The notes under the pieces: model-generated | Databases searched by the model: none | Seen by the model: only the letters and a program-made list of their open reading frames with translations | What the model was told of the DNA's origin: nothing | Made by a program: the position numbers and the translations under genes | Assembly (NCBI GenBank): GCA_038216155.1 | Contig: JBBQQH010000047.1 | Span: 1-21,469, forward strand | Source of the DNA: SZAS-103 sp038216155 | Lineage (GTDB): Bacteria > Pseudomonadota > Gammaproteobacteria > Xanthomonadales > Xanthomonadaceae | Reading direction: 5' to 3' | DNA: 21,469 nt | Shown here: positions 6,887 to 13,596 of the stretch, one piece after another | How positions within the stretch are numbered: the stretch's first letter is position 1 | How the letters are laid out: the number at the start of each line of letters is the position of its first letter

Positions 6887-7158
6887 TGAGTGATCGACGC
6901 ATGATAGGCCAAACTTCTGATGCCGCCGGCCCCGGCGCCGATCTTGCCAGCGCCGACTGTGCTGCCGGCGAAGATCTGCCGCCCATGTCGAGCGAAGCTG
7001 ATTCATCCGCATCCGTTGTTGACCACCATTCGGCTGCAGTCGCTGGTAATGATTGTGCTGCGCCGGAAGTCCGTCCGCGCGAGATCGGTGGACGTGGCGG
7101 GCTGGATCCAACCCGCTACAGCGATTGGGAAAAAAACGGCCGCTGCATCGATTTTTAA
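6886..7158 (+). CDS. DUF1674/SDHAF4-family succinate dehydrogenase assembly factor
   Basis: The product is 90 residues from ATG 6886, 91 from GTG 6883, or 57 if ATG 6985 is used. The C-terminus EIGGRGGLDPTRYSDWEKNG followed by RCIDF is the hallmark of the DUF1674 family, whose mitochondrial member SDHAF4 (Sdh8 in yeast) binds flavinylated SDHA, limits its solvent-exposed reactivity and promotes pairing with SDHB. The N-terminal part is low-complexity, rich in Ala/Asp/Ser, and poorly informative. The gene ends 87 bp before sdhC on the same strand, exactly the context expected for a complex II chaperone. The start is uncertain: upstream starts fit the leaderless promoter, and no good Shine-Dalgarno precedes 6985. 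The gene is small and easy to miss. Confidence 0.82.
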   Translation: MSDRRMIGQTSDAAGPGADLASADCAAGEDLPPMSSEADSSASVVDHHSAAVAGNDCAAPEVRPREIGGRGGLDPTRYSDWEKNGRCIDF

Positions 7159-7245
7159 ATCCTGCGTTGCAAGCGTTAGGTGACGCACGTGAGCGAAGTG
7201 GTCACTATTGCCTCAACCTTCACCCGGCTTCACTGGAACTGACCC

Positions 7246-7641
7246 ATGGCGACTCCCGAACGTCCGCTCTCGCCCTACATGACAGTCTATCGACCGCAAA
7301 TCACCTCGATGATGTCGATCGCGCATCGCATCACCGGCGTGATCCTCGCGATGGGTGCGTTCGGCATGGCGTGGTGGTTGCTGGCGGTGACGGCCAGTCC
7401 GCAGCGTTTTGACCAATTCACTCATCTGGCCGGTTCGTTGCCGGGCACGATCGTGCTGATCGGTTTCAGTTGGTGTCTGATGTATCACCTGTTCAACGGA
7501 TTGCGGCATCTCGTCTGGGATAGCGGGCACGGTTTTGAGATCAAACAGTTTTACGCGAGTGGTTGGGCGGTGATCATCCTCTCGCTGGCGTGCACGGCGG
7601 CACTGTGGTGGTTCGCACTGAACCATGGCGTGACGGCGTGA
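7246..7641 (+). CDS. sdhC: Succinate dehydrogenase cytochrome b556 subunit
   Basis: The 131-residue membrane anchor has three transmembrane helices (about 28-50, 66-88, 106-125). It opens with the family's RPLSPYMTVYRPQI. Residues S24 and R28 in SIAHRITG correspond to the ubiquinone-site Ser and Arg of E. coli SdhC, and H81 in the HLFNGLRH stretch corresponds to the heme b ligand. With SdhD it holds SdhAB at the inner membrane and reduces ubiquinone. The 87-bp leader (7159-7245) contains GTGAC/GTCAC arms (7180-7184, 7201-7205) that could be an operator or a weak hairpin. The sdhD gene follows directly. Confidence 0.95.
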   Translation: MATPERPLSPYMTVYRPQITSMMSIAHRITGVILAMGAFGMAWWLLAVTASPQRFDQFTHLAGSLPGTIVLIGFSWCLMYHLFNGLRHLVWDSGHGFEIKQFYASGWAVIILSLACTAALWWFALNHGVTA

Positions 7642-7670
7642 GTGCGCCGTTGAACAGCAAGGCGATCGCC

Positions 7671-7677
7671 GAGAAGG
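7671..7677 (+). promoter_or_regulatory. Ribosome binding site deciding the sdhD start
   Basis: GAGAAGG lies five bases before the ATG at 7683. The competing GTG at 7638, which overlaps the sdhC stop, has no comparable sequence ahead of it. Confidence 0.5.
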
Positions 7678-7682
7678 CCGAC

Positions 7683-8057
7683 ATGCGCGACCCGCTGGCG
7701 ATAGCTCGTGGGCTGGGTTCGGCAAAGTCTGGCGTGCAGCACTGGTGGATGCAGCGGTTGACAGCCATCGCCCTGGCGATTCTGTCGCCGTGGTTCGTCT
7801 GGCTGCTGGTGTCCTTGATCGGAGCGGATCAGGAAACCATCCAGTATGTCCTCGCCAATCCGCGCTATGCCTTGCCGTTGCTGGTATTCGTGCTCGCCTT
7901 GTTCTGGCATGCGAAGTTGGGTGTGCAGGTTGTGATCGAGGACTACGTGCACACGCGTTGGCTGGAAGTCACCTTGCAGATTGCGTTGGTGTTTGCATGC
8001 GCGCTGGGTGCGTTGACTTGTGTGTTTGCAATCGCGCGCGTCGCGTTTTTGCGTTGA
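7683..8057 (+). CDS. sdhD: Succinate dehydrogenase hydrophobic membrane anchor subunit
   Basis: The 124-residue protein has three predicted transmembrane helices (about 26-46, 61-84, 95-119). LGSAKSGVQHWWMQR is the usual N-terminal motif of this subunit. H76 (FWHAKLG) matches the second axial heme ligand, and D87-Y88 (EDYVH) match the Asp-Tyr pair at the quinone site of E. coli SdhD, at the same 11-residue spacing from the histidine. The ATG at 7683 is chosen for its Shine-Dalgarno; GTG 7638 would add 15 residues and overlap the sdhC stop codon by four bases, giving translational coupling. A 57-bp gap separates it from sdhA. Confidence 0.92.
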   Translation: MRDPLAIARGLGSAKSGVQHWWMQRLTAIALAILSPWFVWLLVSLIGADQETIQYVLANPRYALPLLVFVLALFWHAKLGVQVVIEDYVHTRWLEVTLQIALVFACALGALTCVFAIARVAFLR

Positions 8058-8114
8058 CCTGTACGGCCTGATATTGGCGGACACCGCGCAACCATTTTTC
8101 AACCTGGGTTTTTC

Positions 8115-9905
8115 ATGACGACTGCGTACAAAATCACCGAACACGAGTTCGACATGGTCGTGGTTGGCGCCGGCGGCGCAGGACTGCGCGCCTGCTTCGG
8201 ATTGTCTGCGAAAGGACTCAATACCGCCTGTATCACCAAGGTGTTTCCCACGCGCTCGCATACCGTGGCCGCACAAGGCGGAATTTCTGCCGCGCTCGGC
8301 AACATGGGTGAGGATGACTGGCGCTGGCACTTCTACGACACCATCAAAGGTGGTGACTGGCTCAGCGACCAGGACGCGGTGGAGTACATGTGCCGCAATG
8401 CGATGGCAGCGGTGATTGAGCTGGAACACCAAGGCGTGCCGTTCTCGCGCACCGAGGAAGGCAAGATCTACCAGCGTCCGTTCGGCGGCATGACCACGCA
8501 CTACGGCGAGGGTACTGCCCAGCGTACCTGCGCCGCCGCTGACCGCACCGGCCACGCGATGCTGCATACGCTGTACCAGCAAGCGCTCAAGCACCAGGCG
8601 CAGTTCTTCGTCGAATACTTTGCGCTCGACCTGATCATGGATGCCGACGGCGCCTGCAAGGGTGTGCTGGCGCTGGACATGGCGACCGGCGAGCTGCATC
8701 TGTTTCGCTCGCATGGCACCGTGCTCGCAACCGGTGGCTACGGTCGTGCGTTCTTTTCCTGCACCTCGGCGCACACCTGTACCGGCGATGGCGGCGGCAT
8801 GGTGCTTCGCGCCGGGCTTCCACTGCAGGACATGGAGTTCGTCCAGTTCCATCCGACCGGAGTTTACGGTGCCGGCATGCTAATCACCGAAGGCGTGCGC
8901 GGGGAAGGCGGTATCCTGCGCAATTCCGAGGGCGAACGCTTCATGGAGCGCTACGCACCACACGCGAAGGACCTGGCGTCACGTGACGTGGTATCGCGTG
9001 CGATGACGCTCGAGATCCGCGAGGGTCGGGGTGTAGGCGAGAAGAAGGATCACATCTTCCTGCACCTGGATCATCTTGACCCGAAGGTGATCCAGGAGCG
9101 GCTCCCGGGCATCGCCGAAACCGCGAAAATCTTTGCCAATGTCGACGTGACCAAGCAGCCGATCCCGGTGTTGCCGACCGTGCACTACAACATGGGCGGC
9201 ATCCCGACCAACTACCACGGCGAAGTCGTCACCCTGAGAGACGGCAATCCCGATAGCGTCGTGAATGGCTTGTATGCCATTGGCGAAGCGGCCTGCGTGT
9301 CAGTGCACGGCGGCAATCGGCTGGGCTCGAATTCGCTGCTGGACCTGGTGATATTCGGGCGTGCAGTCGCCGATCGCTGCGCTGAAACGATTAATCCTTC
9401 TCAGCCGCACGCAACAATACCCACGTCCGCCTGCGATCGTTCGATCGCGAATCTGGACCGCTTGCGCAATGCCAACGGCAGCCTTTCCACGGCGCAAATC
9501 CGCGACACGATGCAACGCGACATGCAGAACCATGCGGCCGTATTCCGCACTGGCGAAACCCTCGCCGAGGGCGTTACCAAGATCATCGGTATTGCCAATT
9601 CGTTTGCGGATGTTCGAGTGAGCGATCGGTCGCTGGTGTGGAATACCGACCTGATCGAAACCCTGGAACTGCAGAACCTGCTCGGTCAGGCGCAGGCAAC
9701 CATGGTATCGGCGGCGAACCGTACCGAATCGCGCGGCGCGCATGCGCGCGAGGACTTCAAGGACCGCGACGACGTGCACTGGTTGAAGCATTCGCTGTGC
9801 TGGGTCGACGCGCAACACCAGACCCATATCGACTATCGGCCCGTGCATCTCAACACGCTCACCGACGACGTGGCCTCGGTGCCGCCGAAGCCTCGGGTGT
9901 ATTGA
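8115..9905 (+). CDS. sdhA: Succinate dehydrogenase flavoprotein subunit
   Basis: This 596-residue protein is the catalytic subunit oxidising succinate to fumarate. The Rossmann dinucleotide motif is VVVGAGGAG (15-23). H49 in SHTVAAQGG is the histidine that receives covalent FAD. RDVVSRAM contains the catalytic arginine, HYNMGGIPT contacts the dicarboxylate, and HGGNRLGSNSLLD near the C-terminal end of the FAD domain is intact. Length is normal for the family (about 590). Flavinylation should need SdhE, encoded downstream, and the DUF1674 protein upstream probably acts on this subunit too. The ATG has no clear Shine-Dalgarno (a pyrimidine-rich TTTTTC precedes it). Confidence 0.97.
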   Translation: MTTAYKITEHEFDMVVVGAGGAGLRACFGLSAKGLNTACITKVFPTRSHTVAAQGGISAALGNMGEDDWRWHFYDTIKGGDWLSDQDAVEYMCRNAMAAVIELEHQGVPFSRTEEGKIYQRPFGGMTTHYGEGTAQRTCAAADRTGHAMLHTLYQQALKHQAQFFVEYFALDLIMDADGACKGVLALDMATGELHLFRSHGTVLATGGYGRAFFSCTSAHTCTGDGGGMVLRAGLPLQDMEFVQFHPTGVYGAGMLITEGVRGEGGILRNSEGERFMERYAPHAKDLASRDVVSRAMTLEIREGRGVGEKKDHIFLHLDHLDPKVIQERLPGIAETAKIFANVDVTKQPIPVLPTVHYNMGGIPTNYHGEVVTLRDGNPDSVVNGLYAIGEAACVSVHGGNRLGSNSLLDLVIFGRAVADRCAETINPSQPHATIPTSACDRSIANLDRLRNANGSLSTAQIRDTMQRDMQNHAAVFRTGETLAEGVTKIIGIANSFADVRVSDRSLVWNTDLIETLELQNLLGQAQATMVSAANRTESRGAHAREDFKDRDDVHWLKHSLCWVDAQHQTHIDYRPVHLNTLTDDVASVPPKPRVY

Positions 9906-9982
9906 GATTGCATTTTCAGAGTTTCAGATTCTGATTTCAGTAAGCGGCTAAGCAAGGCAAGTACCAGAAGGGTTTCGCAGAT
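9906..9982 (+). other. AT-rich sdhA-sdhB spacer with TTTCAG repeats
   Basis: This 77-bp gap has three TTTCAG hexamers in about 27 bp (9914-9940) and a TCAGATTCTGA inverted repeat (about 9924-9934). It is markedly richer in A and T than its surroundings. An AAGGG at 9968-9972, ten bases before the sdhB ATG, is the best ribosome-binding candidate. No gene is seen. Confidence 0.5.
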
Positions 9983-10816
9983 ATGGCCGAATTCACGCTC
10001 CCGAAAAACTCGAAGGTCGGCAAGGGCAAGCGTTTCGCTGCGCCTGCGGGCAGCAAACGGGTGCGTTTGTTCAAGATCTATCGCTGGAATCCGGACGACG
10101 GCCAGAACCCGCGCACCGATACCTACGAGGTCGATCTCGACAAATGCGGGCCGATGGTTCTCGACGCGTTGATCAAGATCAAGAACGAGATTGATCCGAC
10201 ACTGACGTTCCGCCGTTCCTGCCGCGAAGGCATCTGCGGCTCGTGCGCGATGAACATCGACGGGGTCAATACCCTGGCATGCATCTGCGCGATCGAAGAC
10301 AGCGGCGAGCAAGGGCCGCTGGATCCACAGCCGCAGGAGCCGTCGGTCAAGAGCAAGTCGTGTGTGGCGATCTACCCGTTGCCGCATTTGGCGGTGATCA
10401 AGGATCTGGTCCCGGACATGACCCATTTCTATGCGCAGTACGCATCGATCAAGCCGTGGATTCGCACCCAGAGTGCGCCGCCACCAGATCGCGAGCGCCT
10501 GCAATCACCCGAGGAGCGCAAACGACTCGACGGGCTTTACGAATGCATTCTCTGCGCTTGCTGCTCGACCGCCTGCCCGAGCTACTGGTGGAACGGTGAC
10601 CGCTACCTCGGTCCGGCGATCCTGCTGCAGGCTTACCGCTGGATCGCCGACTCGCGCGACGAGGACACTGGTGCGCGCCTAGACGACCTCGAGGATCCAT
10701 TCAAGCTGTATCGCTGCCACACCATCATGAATTGCACCCGCACCTGCCCTAAGGGATTGAATCCAGCCAAGGCAATTGCGGAAATCAAGAAGTTGATGTT
10801 GCAGCGGCGCGGGTGA
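9983..10816 (+). CDS. sdhB: Succinate dehydrogenase iron-sulfur subunit
   Basis: The 277-residue protein carries electrons from FAD to quinone through three clusters. [2Fe-2S] ligands are C80, C85, C88 and C100. The ferredoxin-like half has C188, C191, C194 and C198 (CILCACCSTACP) and C245, C251 and C255 (CHTIMNCTRTCPKG), shared between the [4Fe-4S] and [3Fe-4S] clusters. Oddity: between C100 and the conserved YPLPH (131-135) lie 30 residues, where relatives I remember have about 13, so there is an insertion of about 17 residues rich in Pro, Gln and Ser with two extra cysteines (C102, C127). The frame is open throughout and the flanks are conserved. The gene sits 77 bp after sdhA, across an unusually AT-rich spacer. 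Confidence 0.96.
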   Translation: MAEFTLPKNSKVGKGKRFAAPAGSKRVRLFKIYRWNPDDGQNPRTDTYEVDLDKCGPMVLDALIKIKNEIDPTLTFRRSCREGICGSCAMNIDGVNTLACICAIEDSGEQGPLDPQPQEPSVKSKSCVAIYPLPHLAVIKDLVPDMTHFYAQYASIKPWIRTQSAPPPDRERLQSPEERKRLDGLYECILCACCSTACPSYWWNGDRYLGPAILLQAYRWIADSRDEDTGARLDDLEDPFKLYRCHTIMNCTRTCPKGLNPAKAIAEIKKLMLQRRG

Positions 10817-10838
10817 GATGGCTCCGATGTTGGCGAAC

Positions 10839-10865
10839 GCCCGGCCATGGATGTTCGAGCCGGGC
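10839..10865 (+). other. Hairpin downstream of sdhB
   Basis: GCCCGGC (10839-10845) and GCCGGGC (10859-10865) form a 7-bp GC stem around a 13-nt loop within the 129-bp sdhB-sdhE gap. No T-run follows, so it is a weak terminator or a processing/attenuation element at best. The rest of the gap shows no gene; a TAGGAT at 10919-10924 could be a -10 for sdhE but has no partner -35. Confidence 0.35.
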
Positions 10866-10945
10866 AATCCGTAGCGCGACTGTTTCGCCATGGACGGCAA
10901 ACGCGAGACCACCCGAAGTAGGATCACAGCCCAGAGACGACGTGC

Positions 10946-11191
10946 GTGGATGAATCGGAAATCCGGCGCCTGCGCTGGCATTGCAGACGCGGCATGCTCG
11001 AACTCGACGAGTTGCTGTTGCGCTGGCTTGATCGTGAAGCGTTGAGCGCAAACGAGACCGATATGGCGAACTTCCAGCGCCTGCTGGCCGTCGAAGACGA
11101 CCAGTTGTGGCGCTGGGTGATGGGCCTTCAGCACCCGGACGACAAGGAATTGAGTGAACTCCTCCAACGCATCCTTGCACTGCCGGCTTGA
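10946..11191 (+). CDS. sdhE: FAD assembly factor SdhE
   Basis: The 81-residue protein belongs to the SdhE/YgfY/Sdh5 family (SDHAF2 in mitochondria), which binds SdhA and promotes covalent attachment of FAD. The key RGxxE motif is present as RGMLE at residues 15-19, the same numbering as the functional residues of E. coli SdhE. The rest is the expected all-helical small fold (ELDELLLRWL, DQLWRWVMG). The start is GTG 10946, since no in-frame ATG gives a complete domain. It follows sdhB by 129 bp, and a ygfX-like gene overlaps its 3' end, the same sdhE-ygfX pairing as in enterobacteria. Confidence 0.93.
   Translation: MDESEIRRLRWHCRRGMLELDELLLRWLDREALSANETDMANFQRLLAVEDDQLWRWVMGLQHPDDKELSELLQRILALPA
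11144..11149 (+). promoter_or_regulatory. Ribosome binding site inside sdhE for the ygfX-like gene
   Basis: AAGGAA, four bases before the GTG at 11154, lies within the sdhE coding region. It supports the longer of two possible starts and an overlap of 38 bp between the genes. Confidence 0.4.
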
Positions 11192-11618
11192 GTGGCGCCC
11201 GTCGCGCTGGCGTAGCGCTGCGTTGCTGTTGTTGGGTGCGTTGGCGATTGCGTCGCTGTGGATGTCCGCGTTGCCGTGGTGGGGATTCTTGATCGCGAGC
11301 GTGTCCCTGCTCACATACCTGTTTGTCGTGATCCGCAATGACGCACTCCGGGCACCCGTCCAGTTGGCTTGGGCGGGCGGCGCTGCACCGGTGATGCTGA
11401 TCCGCGAACCTCGAGAACAGGAATGCAGCTTCGTCGCCTTGCATTCACGCGGTGGACTGGTGGTGCTGACGCTTAGGGATGCCGATGGCCAAAAACAGCG
11501 CTGGGTGTGGTGGCCAGATACGCTCGATGCGGCGGGCCGACGCGCGCTTAGGTTGGTGGCGAGTATCGGCGTGGAAGCCGTACCGAGACGCACAACGTCT
11601 CTGAACCCGGTGACCTGA
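11154..11618 (+). CDS. YgfX/CptA-like inner-membrane protein
   Basis: The 154-residue protein has two adjacent transmembrane helices (about 21-39 and 42-60) and a C-terminal cytoplasmic domain containing a WVWWPDTLD stretch. Layout, length and position immediately after sdhE match the YgfX (CptA) family. In E. coli the sdhE-ygfX pair was once described as a toxin-antitoxin system acting on the cytoskeleton, while other work ties SdhE to flavinylation; I see no evidence here for a toxin role. GTG 11154 overlaps sdhE by 38 bp; TTG 11175 is an alternative start giving a protein seven residues shorter. The call rests more on context and topology than on sequence signature. Confidence 0.65.
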   Translation: MNSSNASLHCRLEWRPSRWRSAALLLLGALAIASLWMSALPWWGFLIASVSLLTYLFVVIRNDALRAPVQLAWAGGAAPVMLIREPREQECSFVALHSRGGLVVLTLRDADGQKQRWVWWPDTLDAAGRRALRLVASIGVEAVPRRTTSLNPVT

Positions 11619-11621
11619 CCC

Positions 11622-12866
11622 ATGTTTCGACCGCTCTCGCTGGCAATCGGCCTGCGCTACACGCGCGCGAAACGTCGCACGGGATTCATTTCCTTTATTT
11701 CCGGCGCATCGGTGCTCGGCATTGCGGTCGGCGTCATTGCGCTGATTACCACCATCGCGGTGATGACTGGATTCCAGGAAGAATTTCGCACCCGCCTGCT
11801 GGGCATGGTCGCGCACGCAACCGTCAGTGGCGTCGGTGATTCGATGACCGACTGGCAGCGCGCGGACAAATTGGCTCACGCCGATCCGCGCGTCATCGGT
11901 GCTGCGCCGTATGTCGAGCGCGAAGCGATGTTGCAGGGCGAGGACGAGCAGGGCGTGCTGCTGCGCGGGGTCGATCCGGCGCACGAATCCGAAGTCTCCG
12001 TATTGGGCAGCAAGATGGTGCGCGGCAAGTTGTCGCAGTTGCAGCCAGGCAGCTTCAACATTGTGCTGGGCAGCGAACTGGCGCGTACGCTGGGCGTGGA
12101 TGTCGGCGATCACGTGACCGTCTTTATCGCCGAGTTCCACGCGACCCCGGTGGGTGCATTGCCGCGCTTCAAGCGCTTCACCGTTAGCGGCATCTTCGAG
12201 GCAGGCATGCAGGAATACGATGCCGGGCTCGCGGTGATCGATATCGGCGACGCGCAACGGCTGATGCGACTGGGTGACGGCGTGACCGGCGTACGCCTGA
12301 AGCTGCGCGACATGTGGCAGGCGGGCGAAGTAGCGCGCGATCTCGCTGATCGAATGGGCGGACTGTATCGGGTGCGCGACTGGATGCGCGACAACACCAA
12401 CATCTTCCGCGCATTGAAGATGGAAAAAACCATGATGTTCCTGATCCTTTCGCTGATCATCGGCGTGGCCGCGTTCAACTTGCTGTCCTCGCTAGTGATG
12501 CTGGTGACCGACAAGCAAGCCGACATCGCGATCCTGCGCACCTTGGGAATGCGGCCAGCGACGGTAATGCGTGTGTTCATGGTGCAAGGCACGTTGATCG
12601 GCACGCTGGGCATTGCATTGGGCGTGGCCGGCGGCGTGTTGCTGACAAAGAATCTGGATCGGGTGGTTGGCGTGATCGAACGCATCACCGGCGTCCAGGT
12701 GATGCCAGCCGATGTCTACTACATCACCGGATTGCCGACGCGGTTGGAATGGAGCGATGTCGCCACCATCGCGGCAGTGGGGTTGGTGATGTGCTTCCTG
12801 GCGACGATCTATCCGGCTTGGCGTGCGGCGAAGATCGATCCTGCAAATGCGTTGCGCTATGAGTAG
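11622..12866 (+). CDS. lolC: Lipoprotein-releasing ABC transporter permease, LolC/LolE family
   Basis: The 414-residue inner-membrane protein has the MacB/FtsX-type topology: one N-terminal helix (about 24-48), a large periplasmic domain, then three helices (about 268-290, 320-345, 378-402). The N-terminus FISFISGASVLGIAVGV is typical of LolC/E. The TPVGALPRFKRFTVSG segment lies where the LolA-catching hook of E. coli LolC sits. With LolD it extracts outer-membrane lipoproteins and passes them to LolA. Only one permease gene accompanies lolD, so the complex may be a homodimer of the LolF kind; otherwise a second permease is elsewhere. The stop overlaps the lolD start by eight bases. Confidence 0.9.
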   Translation: MFRPLSLAIGLRYTRAKRRTGFISFISGASVLGIAVGVIALITTIAVMTGFQEEFRTRLLGMVAHATVSGVGDSMTDWQRADKLAHADPRVIGAAPYVEREAMLQGEDEQGVLLRGVDPAHESEVSVLGSKMVRGKLSQLQPGSFNIVLGSELARTLGVDVGDHVTVFIAEFHATPVGALPRFKRFTVSGIFEAGMQEYDAGLAVIDIGDAQRLMRLGDGVTGVRLKLRDMWQAGEVARDLADRMGGLYRVRDWMRDNTNIFRALKMEKTMMFLILSLIIGVAAFNLLSSLVMLVTDKQADIAILRTLGMRPATVMRVFMVQGTLIGTLGIALGVAGGVLLTKNLDRVVGVIERITGVQVMPADVYYITGLPTRLEWSDVATIAAVGLVMCFLATIYPAWRAAKIDPANALRYE

Positions 12867-13596
12867 CCTGGAATCGGACGTGGTGAATCACGAAACGCCG
12901 GAATCCACGGCAGTGATCCGCTGCGAAAACCTGTCCAAGACGTACGTCGAGGGCAAGCTGCGCACCCCGGTGTTCGCCGGTCTGGAGATGCACATCGAGC
13001 GCGGCGAGCGGGTGGCGATTGTGGGTGCGTCTGGTGCCGGCAAAAGTACGCTGCTGCACTTGCTAGGCGGTCTGGATTCGCCGACCTCGGGCGAGGTGAT
13101 CGTCAATGGCGAAATCATGTCGCGCTTGTCCGAGCGCGCACGCGGCGAATTGCGCAATCGCGCGTTGGGGTTCGTCTATCAGTTTCATCATCTGCTGCCC
13201 GAATTCACCGCGCTGGAAAACGTGATGATGCCGCTGCTGATTGGCGGCACCTCTGTTGCGGATGCCGGCGGCGTATCGAAGCAATTGCTGGAACAGGTCG
13301 GGCTGGGTCATCGTCTGCAACACAAGCCGAGCGAATTGTCCGGCGGCGAACGGCAGCGCGCGGCAGTCGCGCGTGCGCTGGTCAATCGTCCGGCCTGCGT
13401 GCTTGGTGACGAGCCAACTGGGAATCTGGACGAGAAAACCGCGGCTGGCGTTTTTGACTTGATGCTCGAACTCAACCGTGCCGCGGGTACCGCGCTGGTA
13501 CTGGTGACGCACGACCGACGCCTGGCGCGACGCATGGATCGGGTGCTGGAGCTCGCCGGTGGAGGCCTGCACGAACTGGTCGACAGTGCGGTGTGA
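12859..13596 (+). CDS. lolD: Lipoprotein-releasing ABC transporter ATPase LolD
   Basis: The 245-residue ATPase powers lipoprotein extraction with the LolC/E permease. Walker A is GASGAGKST (56-64), the signature LSGGERQR (160-167), Walker B VLGDEPTGNLD (181-191) with E185 as the catalytic base, and the switch histidine H218. The stretch VYQFHHLLPEFTALENV after the Walker A region is typical of LolD within the MacB-like ATPases. The start ATG 12859 lies inside the end of the permease gene (8-bp overlap), implying coupled translation. The stop overlaps the comEC GTG by four bases. Confidence 0.95.
   Translation: MSSLESDVVNHETPESTAVIRCENLSKTYVEGKLRTPVFAGLEMHIERGERVAIVGASGAGKSTLLHLLGGLDSPTSGEVIVNGEIMSRLSERARGELRNRALGFVYQFHHLLPEFTALENVMMPLLIGGTSVADAGGVSKQLLEQVGLGHRLQHKPSELSGGERQRAAVARALVNRPACVLGDEPTGNLDEKTAAGVFDLMLELNRAAGTALVLVTHDRRLARRMDRVLELAGGGLHELVDSAV

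Noticed and set aside
7180..7206. GTGAC/GTCAC arms plus CACGTG and AGTG-GT-CACT before sdhC as a defined operator
   Set aside because: The arms are short and could arise by chance; no known regulator site is recognised, so it is only mentioned under sdhC.
7551..8852. Long - strand reading frame (433 codons) opposite sdhC-sdhD-sdhA
   Set aside because: Composition is His/Arg/Gln-rich without motifs, and it mirrors genes that are certain on the + strand.
10946..11618. sdhE-ygfX pair as a toxin-antitoxin module (CptAB)
   Set aside because: SdhE has the flavinylation motif and sits in the sdh locus; there is no sequence evidence for toxicity, so the assembly-factor reading is preferred.
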